From contig NC_058518.1 of NCBI RefSeq assembly GCF_904849725.1, forward strand, positions 508,077,225 to 508,141,224: a stretch of 64,000 bases of DNA. The letters are read 5' to 3'. Source of the stretch: Hordeum vulgare subsp. vulgare. Lineage: Eukaryota; Streptophyta; Magnoliopsida; Poales; Poaceae. The notes under the pieces were generated by a model. The model had not been told where the DNA came from. It searched no databases and saw only the letters and a list, made by a program, of their open reading frames with translations. Made by a program: the position numbers and the translations under genes. This document shows, one piece after another, positions 1-9,603 of the stretch. Numbering within the stretch: the stretch's first letter is position 1; each line of letters starts with the position of its first letter.

Positions 1-460
1 TTTTCGTCTCGCTTTATAGATAAAACAATCACCCATCATGACAGGAACCACCCCAAAAAATCACAAAAGTCTAGTAGAGTTTTGCTTACACGAACGTCTA
101 CTGTCCCTGGGTCACTCGCTTGTTCAGTCCCGAGTAGAGGTAATTCAGCATCATAACATTTTATTATCAATGGTAGCTCAAATGTTATGTTTGTAAATCA
201 AAACAATCAGCTTGGCCCATCAACATAGTTTCTTTTTTATATATCAAAAGCTCCAACCAGTACAGCTTAAATGCCATCGTATTACGGACTGGCATGTTTC
301 CATTTCGTAGTTGCATTCAAGTAAAAAAAAATCGCATACATAAGCACAAGAAAAATATCTCATAAGCTCGAGGTTCACAACTCAAAGATAGGCAGTGAAC
401 AATTACAACCAAACTTTAAGAAACATGATGCTAAACTGAAATTTCCGGGATCATTTCTTT

Positions 461-515
461 TGACCGGTCATTGATAGAGCCGTTTAGGGTGTCCGGCTGT
501 AGATGCTTTTAATTA
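461..515. repeat. dispersed repeat, also at 33081-33155
   Basis: The stretch begins TGACCGGTCA and continues through GTCCGGCTGTAGATGCT. A related stretch with the same TGACCGGTCA start and GTCCGGCCGCAGAT lies at 33081-33155. This looks like the end of a dispersed grass repeat, family not identified. The rest of 1-900 shows no gene that I can support. Confidence 0.4.
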
Positions 516-520
516 CGGTT

Positions 521-604
521 GGTTGGTTTAGGAGTTGCCACAGAAGGGCATCCAAACTCCCTTGGTTGGTTTAGGAGTTGCCACAGAAGGGCATCCAAAC
601 TCCC
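521..604. repeat. 43-bp tandem duplication downstream of AGP-L
   Basis: Two head-to-tail copies (521-561 and 564-604) of a 41-bp core beginning GGTTGGTTTAGGAGTTGCCA are separated by TT, giving a 43-bp period. I see no mismatch within the core. They lie beyond the 3' end of the AGP-L gene in otherwise unannotated sequence. Confidence 0.9.
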
Positions 605-900
605 AAGGGAGTATGCGCATGAGTCATTCTCAAATTCAAAGTTCCTCACGGTATCTGGCCATTTCCACCTTCGAAGATGGCGGCACCCCGCAACGGAAGT
701 TGGTAAATAGGCTTTCGCCCCATTTCATAGATAAAGCAACCACCACTCGAAAGTGACAATGTCGGTCGACAGAGGCAGCGGGAAAACCCTCTGAAAATTT
801 CACAAGTCTAGACAAAGAGTTTTATTTACACCAACAACCCCCGGGAGTTTGAGTTTGTTTGCTCGCTGCCACTTTCTTTACCTCAACACACAGCCTCTTA

Positions 901-906
901 TTTATT
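901..906 (-). terminator. candidate poly(A) signal of AGP-L
   Basis: On the minus strand this reads AATAAA, about 230 nt beyond the AGP-L stop codon, a usual 3' UTR length. No other evidence for the cleavage site is visible. Confidence 0.45.
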
Positions 907-1134
907 ACAGGGGAAAAACGAACGACTATTACTTTGTTCCACTGCTACTTACTTACTACTTACTACTAATGCTGCCTGCCTCTGCTGCGCCTTCACTTTC
1001 AGTCTCAGTCATTCAAGCTTCAAACGTCTCCCGTCCCCGGATCACTTCTTCAGTCCCGGAGTTTGAGAAGATGATGACGACCGACGCAGCGCACAGGTTG
1101 TCGCAGAACCCCGTCGCGCCGACCCGGCGACGCC

Positions 1135-4100
1135 CTACACGACGGTGCCGTCCTTGATGGTCGCGTTCTTCTGGATCACCACGATCCCGGACCTGATGTA
1201 GTACCCTTCCTCCGGCCTGTCGGCTTCTTGCACCCCCTGACAGAAATGGCACAAAGTGGCATGGTTTCAGAGACAGGTGTTGTTTCTTCAAAATTTTGGT
1301 AGTACCAAACTTCAACCCTGAATGAGAGTAAGTATCTTACCTCCTTGTTTGAGATGACCACGTCCCTTCCTATCCTCGCGTTCATGTCGATGATGCAGTT
1401 GCTGCAATGTGTCCACCCAAAAAGTGTTAAGAGATAATGTGTCACTTGCACCGTGTTGTTTCTGAGGTACAGATCAGTCTCTCTTTACCTGATCTTTGTG
1501 TTCTCCCCGACGCCGATGGGAACCTTGCCCTCAGACATCAGCCTCGAGATCTCGTCCTCGGTCTCGTACGAGTCCGCGCCCATCATCATCGCGTTCTGAG
1601 AACGAACAAACACCATTCGGAAGAGCGACAGCGTTCAGACGCATGATGGTTTTTATAGCTGACATGCACCACATGCATTAATTCGGTGGTGAAAACCATA
1701 CCTTGAGCTCGCTTCCGGAGTTTAGGCGTGAACGAACGCCGATGATGGAGTGCTCGATTTTGCATTCACGCAAGAAGCAGCCGTGCGAAATGATCGCTTC
1801 TTTGATCTGCGCACAAAAGAATCCGTATCAGAATCCGTATCAGATGCTTACCGCCGATGCTTGTATGGAGTAGTCTGAATAGCAGGTCCATTCTAACACG
1901 TACCCTGCACTTGTCTGACTTTGTTGGCGGTAAGTACCGAGGCGAAGTGAAGAAGGGGGTTTTTGGATCATAAAATTCAAACTTTGGAGGCTGCAAAATA
2001 AAAAAATGTGTGAGAGAAGATTGAGATTATGTTACTTGAAGTCTCTCAATGCAACTTTATCATTTACCAGATGATTTAAGCCTAACTACTTCTGTGATAA
2101 CATCAAGTCAACTTGGAAGAAACAAAAATAGAATGTCACCTGTTCGCAGAGGGCCATGTTCGCATCGAAGAAGGATCTGATTGTTCCAATGTCCTCCCAG
2201 TAGTCAGTGAAGACATATGCCTGACAAAGATAGTGTCAGATGAATGGTCGTGCAATGCAGAGGAAATCGTTTCTATAGACTGCATTTCATGCAGTGCTAC
2301 CTCCCTAGCAGAAACAATGAATGAAGCTCACATAGTAGCTTTACCTGTACATTGTGATCATGCAGAGCTCTCGGGAGGATTTCAGACCCAAAGTCATGTA
2401 GTTCTGCGTATCTTGACCTGAGAATGCCAACGTTAGAATTCAGGCTGACAGGAGAACCGCATCGTCACAAGTGCAGGTTCTTACTTTAGAAGGTTCAGCA
2501 GAACATCTCTCTTGAAGACATAAACTCCCATCGAAGCAATGTATGGATATTTAGCAGGGTCGTCTATGGCGAAATTGAGAAAACTGGTATCCACTTTCTG
2601 CAATGATCAATGACTTAAATCTCAGATACTGCAACTTATTTAAGATACTTATATCTTTAGGCATATATCTGACACAGTGAGCAAAGACGAGCGCTAACCA
2701 TCGCTTCCAGATCGTCGCCCTTTGGCTTCTCAGAAAACTGGATCACACGGCCTGAACTGTCGAACTTCACTAGCCCGTACTCAGATGCCCGGCTTCCAAA
2801 ACAAAGAAAAGCAGATCAGGATGCAGCGTAACTTCACCAAAAGGAATATACATTCATAAACAGGGATCTGGGATGTAGAACATTAGTTAATACCTCTCTC
2901 CAACAGGGGCACATGATAAAGTAATGTCAGCATTGTCATCCACATGTTTCTGTAAAGGATGTATGACACAGCTTGGTCAGCCAGTTCAAAACAGAACATA
3001 CACTAGAGCTGGTTAAAGAGAACATCACAAACCTGCACAAGCTCCATGTAATCCATGCGATAAAGCTGATCGCCCGACAAGATCAAAATGTGCTCTATGG
3101 ATTTATGCTTATAGTAGTCCTGCAGAGGTACACAGAACACAACAAGCATTACTTTAACACATGCAGATCGTACAAGTATGAGGTGCAAGGAGGGCCATGT
3201 GCTCCTAGATACTCTTCTCACCTCAAGCACCCAGATAAATTTTCTGACGGCATCCGCTGTTCCGCGGAACCATCCAGCAGCCTCCCCAGGCATTTGTGTC
3301 GCGGCCAATACCTATTTGTTGCAAAAAAGGTGTCTCAGTCAACGTGTGCTGTAGTTGGCTAAAAGCCCAAGACGTCAACATGAAAATCAGAAGAAAAGTT
3401 AAAGTATAAATCAACATTAAGTTGAGGTCAATTACCTCAACAGATCCATCAGTGAAATTGATTCCCCCGCCGAGGTAGGTGCGGTGAATGTGGCGATTGA
3501 GAGATGCCGAGTTGAACTGGGTCATGACGAATATCTTGTTGATGCCACTGTTGAAGCAGTTGCTCATGGGAATATCGATGAGCCTGTAACATCCTCCAAT
3601 AGGAACCTGAGCAATGCAACAAAGGGAAAGGAACAAGATTCAGGCTGGCGATCCGAAGATGACTGGACAAGCTACATGGATGGTCACTGATAGCCTTGAG
3701 GTTGACATCATGTCGGTTAAAGTGGGGGGCATCATCGGGACCGGCTACAGAAACCACTGCTGCTAATAATGATTTAACTTGATCACGATGCAGAAACCTT
3801 GCTACTGAATGAGCTGTACTTCAACTGGTCCTATCCAAATCAATTAACATGTGCAGATAAGAACTGAAATTTAAATAAAGCTTCCTCATTCTTATCTATC
3901 TAAAACTGGGAAATTATCTAGTAGTAGGGAGTACAAACATATCTGCAAATGACAGTTTTATTTATTCATTTCTGCAATTGAAATGTACCAACTTGAAACT
4001 GGATAAACGTAGAAAGTTATAACTATAGAAGTGGATGATGAATGTGCCATCTTACAGCAGGTGTGGCCCTTGTGCTTGTGAGCGGGAAGAGCTGAGTCCC

Positions 4101-4512
4101 GGTGCCGCCGCCGAGTATGACGGCCGCGACCTCGTTCGGATCGGCGTAATTCCTCCGGAAGGACGTCCGGAGAACCTACAGGTGTTTTTATTTTGCATCA
4201 AAACATCAGAGACACTAACATACACATATGCTCCACTGCAACCCGAACATGATCTGTCTGGGATGGGATGGAAAGTTTGAAACTCACAAGGGTGTCGGCC
4301 GGGCTGGCGTCGGAGGTGAGCACGCACTGCGCACCGGTGGCGGCGGGGCCCCTGGCGCCGCCGTTGCACATCCTCCTGGACGCTCTCTCGTGCCTGATGC
4401 TGCTGCTGTCCCCGATCTTGAGGCGCTCGCAGGCCGATCCCTCTCTCCTGACTGGGGAAACGCACGCCTTGCCCTCCAGGGGCAGCACGCTGCTGAACTG
4501 CATCGATGACAT
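1135..4512 (-). CDS. AGP-L: ADP-glucose pyrophosphorylase large subunit, cytosolic endosperm type, 15 coding exons
   Basis: This is the large (mainly regulatory) subunit of glucose-1-phosphate adenylyltransferase (EC 2.7.7.27), which makes ADP-glucose for starch. Exons in transcript order: 4512-4288, 4175-4056, 3606-3436, 3311-3222, 3119-3033, 2949-2894, 2792-2699, 2597-2485, 2417-2345, 2220-2140, 1990-1904, 1806-1702, 1595-1489, 1401-1341, 1236-1135. All junctions are GT-AG and all phases match, giving 523 residues and TAG, close to the usual length for cereal endosperm large subunits. Visible motifs: nucleotide loop [12 protein letters not shown] (from residue 97, large-subunit form), WFRGTADAV (~186), [11 protein letters not shown] (Asp219, aligned with the catalytic Asp of bacterial enzymes) and FSEKPKG (Lys272, glucose-1-phosphate site). 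A left-handed beta-helix follows from ~390. The N-terminus starts MSSMQFSS and has no obvious plastid transit peptide, as in Sh2-type cytosolic isoforms. I see no break, so it is probably functional. Confidence 0.96.
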
Positions 4513-4522
4513 TAGCAGTCCA

Positions 4523-4526
4523 CCTG
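4523..4526 (-). other. 5' UTR intron acceptor of AGP-L
   Basis: Just upstream of the start codon the minus strand reads TTGCAG then GTGGACTGCTAATG, so the leader exon joining the first coding exon probably begins at 4523. Sh2-type genes have an intron in the 5' UTR. A possible donor (ATCAG|GTATAT) lies at 4931/4930, which would give an intron of about 400 bp. The donor choice is inference. Confidence 0.55.
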
Positions 4527-4930
4527 CAACTGCAACAAGATGAGAAGTTGAGAACCATTAGCAAGCATGGAATCTTGAGAAATCCGTTTACTGGCTAGAC
4601 CAGATTGGAGAACGGAAGGCAGGTGAGTTTGTCCCCAAATCACTGAAGAAGTCGCACGATCGAGCAGAAAGAGCACGGACTTTTTCCCCCTCCTCTTTCA
4701 TGGGTCACGGGCGTCTGTAAAAAGGTTGAGTGGCGTAGAACAATGATTATTGGAAAAAAGGACTAGTGGAAGAGTGGGAAAGGTGCCAAGGACTTTGTGA
4801 CTTTTCAGCCTTGAGGAGAGAGTCGGCACGTGAATCAGGAGATGAGATGATCCTCTCATCTTGTGGCTGGTGTTCTTCCTTTGCTGTTCCCTCCTCTTCT
4901 GAACTCAAAGGGACGCAAGGCAGAATATAC

Positions 4931-5080
4931 CTGATGAACTTTGCAAGTGGAAACGGAGGCTTGCACACGGATTTCAAGTGTGATGCAGTGCATAGTTTCA
5001 TTGACGGGAGCTACTTGACACGGGAAATGATTTGAATAAGGAGAGGTGATGATGAAAACGAGCTGGTTGACGCCGAAATA
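4931..5080 (-). promoter_or_regulatory. candidate AGP-L leader exon and proximal promoter
   Basis: Upstream of the possible leader donor at 4931 the minus strand carries a non-coding stretch, and further upstream an AT-rich AAATATTT element at about 5087. This would fit a transcription start near 5000-5060, but the TATA match is weak. A second candidate promoter lies further upstream near 6080. I cannot choose between them from sequence alone. Confidence 0.3.
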
Positions 5081-5198
5081 TTTGAAGGAGTTGAGCAGGC
5101 AGGGCGCGCAGGATCCAAGGAGGACTCACATTTTTGTCGTTGGGAAGGCAAAAGAAACACTCGGATCGAAAAAGGGAGGACCTGAATCACCGGTGTGA

Positions 5199-5473
5199 GA
5201 GCAAGTACAATAAGGTACAGTCAGCAGGCTGTAAGGATTAAGATAATATATTTTTGCTGAGTTGGATGAGAGAGAAGAGGAGAGAGAAGGGAAGCGGGCT
5301 CTTCGTGAAGAGCCAGCTCTAGCACGTGCTCCTAGGTGCTTTGTGAGAATGAAAGATGGACCATATATGATAAAAGTAGTACTATTTTATAGCTAACTAT
5401 TGTACAAGTTAGCTATAAGATGGGCTATAAGAGTGCTTATAGCCAGCAGTTGGCTATACTATTAACCATGCTC
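5199..5473. mobile_element. MITE, Tourist-like
   Basis: The 275-bp AT-rich element has ends GAGCAAG... and ...CATGCTC. The reverse complement of the right end shares the GAGCA start and AATA spacing with the left end over about 30 bp, so these are imperfect terminal inverted repeats. Both sides are flanked by TGA (5196-5198 and 5474-5476), a 3-bp target duplication as in PIF/Harbinger-derived elements. No coding capacity. It sits in the upstream region of AGP-L. Confidence 0.65.
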
Positions 5474-5599
5474 TGACTGAATCACTCCTCCTCCTACTAT
5501 TCGTGGTCGGCGTCAGTTAATTCAGACTAGTAGTAGTTGGTTGGAGAAAAGAAATCAACATAATACGAGAGACCGAGGGGCCGTGATCCTAAAATTAAG

Positions 5600-7090
5600 T
5601 CGGCAACGAGATCCGTGCTCCCCCGCCGGCGGCTGGCCCGCGAACCACGCCGCCGGCGCCGCGCGGTGTCAGTCACTCACCTCACGGGCGCGCCCTCACG
5701 TCTGACCCATTACCGCTCACCCCGTGCCCCGCCGGCGTCGGAACGGGGGGCGGCATTAAAATGCGCGGCGGAATCCGGGCGGCGCATCCGGCAGGGAGGG
5801 GCGCCACCTTTCGATGCCATTACGCATCGACGGAACGCAAATGAATCAATCGGCGGCGAGGAAGGGAGTGGGATGGGATGGGTTACCTGCCGGGGACGGC
5901 GGGGTGAGGGATCGACGGGGTGGCGACCGGGCAAGCGACGGATGAATATGAACGAATCAAATGCAGGGAGGGAGAAGGGGTGGTGGTGGTGGTGGTGGTG
6001 AGGGGAGGGGAGAGGAGAGAGATGGTCCGTGGAGGCGTTGAGTTCGGAGGTGGTGTGTGGTGATGTGGAGGGCGGGGCATATAAAGCGGGCCGAGGCGAT
6101 GGCGTCCCTCCCACTGCACTGCAAGAAACGGACGGACGGTGTGGGAGCAGCAGAGCAGAGGAGTGTAGCGTGAAGCGTGAACAAGGAAGGGGTGGTGGCA
6201 TGGCATGGCCCCAACTCTCGTTTTGGCGCTACCCCCCATGCCTGGCCATGTGCGAGAGCGAGAGCACCGCCGTCCCCTCCCTTGCCGCTCACGGCTCCGA
6301 GGCCCTCCTTTCCGTCCGCCACGCCCACGCTAGCTCCGCCACCGCCGTTGGCCGCCCTCCCTCGCTGCTTTTGTTGCCTTCAGGTCTCGATTCGAAGCCT
6401 GCCTGACCACCCACAACTCGCCGTGGGAATACCAGGTGCACGAGGGCCAACGGAATGCTCGGCTCGACAACTGGCCTCAGCTCGCCGCCGCCGTCGTCTT
6501 CCTTCTTCCTTTTTGCAGTTCGTTAACGCCGGCGTTCCTTGTGCCTCTCCTCGCACGCACGCACTCGCAACGTGCTGCTGGCCGGAAACCCGCGGCACGT
6601 TGGTTGGTTGGTTCGTCGCACCTGGACTGGACTGGACTGGACGGACGGACGGCTACATTAACGGCACGGCCATCGTTTGTTTGTTTTGTCAGTTTACCCG
6701 TGCACCGGCACCGCTGCCGCCCCGACACATCACCGGGGGAACCAACGGCGGGAATCGCTCCCCTCCTCCACCTCCATACTTCTACTGCCAGCTATACTAG
6801 AGTACACCTACCTAGCTACAGTGCGTGGCGAGGTACTGGACTGGACTGTGGGCCTCGGTCGTAGTACATGCGATGCGGTGAAGAAGAGAAGAGAAGATGG
6901 ATCTCTCGCGACGCCGCCACGCAGCGGGGCGTCGTGGCGCGCGGCCAGTTGAGGGAGGGGAGGGGAGATCCAGGCGCTTGTCAGAACGCGAGCGCCCTCT
7001 CCCGTGATGGCAGCCACAGATTCATTCCAGCTGCGTGCGTGCGTGCTGCTCCGTCACGCAGTGCCGCGCGTGTGTCTTCAGTTTTTTCTC
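5600..7090. promoter_or_regulatory. GC-rich island upstream of AGP-L with TATA and splice-donor-like motifs
   Basis: This island contrasts sharply with the AT-rich flanks. It contains a TATAAA match at 6080-6085 (ctttatatg on the minus strand), a GGT microsatellite at 5980-6000, and GGACT and GGAC short tandem repeats near 6625-6655. On the minus strand the TATA-like element is followed by a CT-rich leader (CTCTCTCCTCTCCCC) and a good donor, CCCGGCAG|GTAACC, ending at 5887. That arrangement resembles a non-coding first exon. Open frames exist in both directions, but none resembles a known protein and they vary only as GC-rich sequence does. Confidence 0.35.
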
Positions 7091-7867
7091 CTTAAGGGCA
7101 GGGCATCGTATGATCATCGTTGGTAAAATTATTACATAGATGATTTTGATGACATGTCACATAATAAAAAAAGAAAGAGAATGAAACCGTATCAACTTGA
7201 AGCAACGGTTCATGCACAAGCTACTAGGTTATTTCTTCAACATTTAGTGGACCCACTTTGTTATTTTACATACGGTTAACATACACTTTGTTGAAGGACT
7301 TTGCTGTTGGTTGCTGATGTGGACACTTATACTAAGGATTGAACATACGAACTGTTGGAGATGCTCTAAACAATGTATACACGTTCCTATACTCATCTCA
7401 CCTCTATCAAATATACTCATCTCATCTCTACGAATACATTTGTATGAATATAAGGACACGTCCTATCCTTCTGAGTATCTTTGAGAGGTTTATAATCAGC
7501 TCATTATATTAAGATTGAGAAAGTCAACACATTATTATATTATAAAATTTAATAAGTTGGTACATCATCTTGACATTGATAAATTAACACATATGTCTTG
7601 GTTGTCGACGAAAATATTTCCTCCCACTTAATCGACACACGATCTTGAGATTTGACAAAGCCGACAAATCATCTTTAGATTGATAATATCGTTTGTTGAC
7701 ACTTTCTTAGTCGACGGAAACATCTCCGTTTATTGAATGAACATTGTCAAGAAGCCTCAGATAAATTCAAAAGATATGAGCATGGGTGTTAAGTATAAGA
7801 CTTAAATTCGATGGATGGTTCCAACACAATTAACCTAACCATCTGAGCTACAATACTCATTTCACGT
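7091..7867. other. AT-rich intergenic stretch, no gene seen
   Basis: Nothing codes here convincingly. A GTTGGAGATGCTCTAA motif near 7353-7368 resembles the ends of grass MITEs, but I could not find a matching partner and target duplication. Confidence 0.4.
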
Positions 7868-8137
7868 GTGTCTTCACGTCTGGAACCCTGTTTCGTTATA
7901 TGTAATCGTGGATACGATGGATATTCCCCTAGCACTCGAGGCCTAGGGTTCCCCTGTCCTCCTGGAATCGTCGCCGGGGATTTTCCCGTAGATCCAATCG
8001 CTCTGCCTGACGATCAGTCTTGCTCCTGTGCTTCTCACGATGTCCTAGGGGGGTGGCTCTCCTCTCTCTCCCGGACTCGCTACTGTTTGGTAGAGGGGCT
8101 AGGGTTAGCGGAGGGGTTTTCGGTTGTGACCGCGGCA

Positions 8138-9477
8138 ATGGCGGCTGAAGCGAGTGGATCACGTGCAAAGGGTGTGGAAGATCCGGGTGTGTTGCTAGAA
8201 CGCCTGCATCTGGAGGAGGATGAGCGGGATGACCTTGTCTGGGAGGATGAGGAGGAAGATCCAGATGAGAAACCGAAGTGGCTTGCGCTGGCTAGGGTTC
8301 TGACCAACAAGTCTTTCGAGCAAGGGGCCTTGATTGATGATATGAAAGCGGCATGGAATCTAGCAAGGGATGTGGTATGGAGAAGGATAAACTCCAACCT
8401 GTTCTCGGTGCAATCAATTGTCTGGCAGATTGGAATAAGGCGTTGCACCAGGGCCCTGGGACTTCAAGGGGATGGCTTTGATCATAGCGGAATATGATGG
8501 TTTCAAGAACCCGGAATCTGTCAAATTGGACAAGATTGAAACTTGGTGTCAGATCCATAGGTTGACTAATATGATCCTCAAGAGGGAACAATTTGTGAGA
8601 AATATGGCACAACTCATAGGAGAGGTCATGAAGGTATAGATCGTCCTTCCTAATGGCTTCATTGGTGAATTCATCAGAGTCACGGTAAAACTTGATATGT
8701 CCAAGAAACTGACGAGGTTTGTGGGATTCACAAAAGCGGGTGTGACTGAGTACTATCAAGTTAAGTTTGGAAAGCTTCCTGTTTTCTGTTTTATGTGTGG
8801 CCTTCTTGGACATTGGCATGAGGAATGTGGCTCGGGAGAGCATGATAAGAAGGATATGGAGTGGGGCTCCTTTATTTTGGCATCCTTGAGAGGTGCGGGT
8901 GGAATAAGGAACTCAGTTAGAGGCAATTGTTGTGGTTCGGGTCGTGGCTCGGGCGCTGGTGATGAGGATGATGAGGCTGCTGCTGGTGGAAGGAGGGGAG
9001 GTCCTGCAAGAACTCGTGGTCGTGGCCTTGGGCATGTGAGGGACTCTCAAGCTCGGGACTCCCGAGATCAATAAGACTGATGCGGAGCACATGCATACTA
9101 GCTGGTGTTTCAAAGCATCTAATGCACTGTGTGATCCAGGGGTGGGGATGAACTCTCGCCTTGATGGTTCCCCATAGGAGATGTGGGATGACGCACTGAT
9201 TGTTCGTAAGAGAGAGCGAGATGATTCCCATACGGTCCCAAAACTAGTTGTAGAGGAGGATGTGCAAGTAGCTGAAGGTGCCATTGCTCCCGTAGGGATT
9301 ACAACGAATAGGGTGGACCAGTTTGAGGGCTCGGATCCACCCAGCAGCTCAGAGATTGGTACCCCTCAGAAGAATGTGAATCGGAAGAAGTTTAAGACGG
9401 ATGATGGTGTGGCCATTGACAGTACATCAACTAGTAGATCGGCGGCCTCCTCGGTGGAGGACCGCCGGAAGCAATGA
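8138..9477 (+). pseudogene. LINE ORF1 (DUF4283-like plus CCHC knuckle), decayed
   Basis: This is the nucleic-acid-binding ORF1 protein of a plant L1-type LINE. The start at 8138 (MAAEASGS) opens an acidic N-terminus followed by a DUF4283-like region. The frame breaks near 8460, continues in another frame, and has an internal TAG at 8637-8639. The zinc knuckle around 8788-8829 reads CFMCGLLGHWHEEC (CX2CX4HX4C), in the context KLPVFCFMC typical of zf-CCHC_4 proteins. A Gly/Arg-rich tail follows, then TAA near 9072. A further Lys/Asp-rich tail is open at 9181-9477. It lies directly upstream of the endonuclease/RT gene and the element is dead. Confidence 0.75.
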
Positions 9478-9603
9478 ATCTACTAAGTTGGAACCGGGGA
9501 GAGGGGGGGGGGGGTTCCCGAACAGTTCTGATCTTGCGACTTTGGTCAAGTCGCATTCCCCTCTCTCGTCTTCCTGTGTGAGACTATACAGTTAGCTAGC
9601 AAG

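Noticed and set aside
3223..3636. A single 137-codon minus-strand frame spanning two AGP-L exons
   Set aside because: Part of it is intron read-through; the exons are properly joined in the AGP-L entry.
5615..6864. Several frames of 100-207 codons in the GC-rich island upstream of AGP-L
   Set aside because: They overlap on both strands, include a poly-Trp/His run from a GGT repeat, and match no protein I know. A promoter/leader reading fits better.
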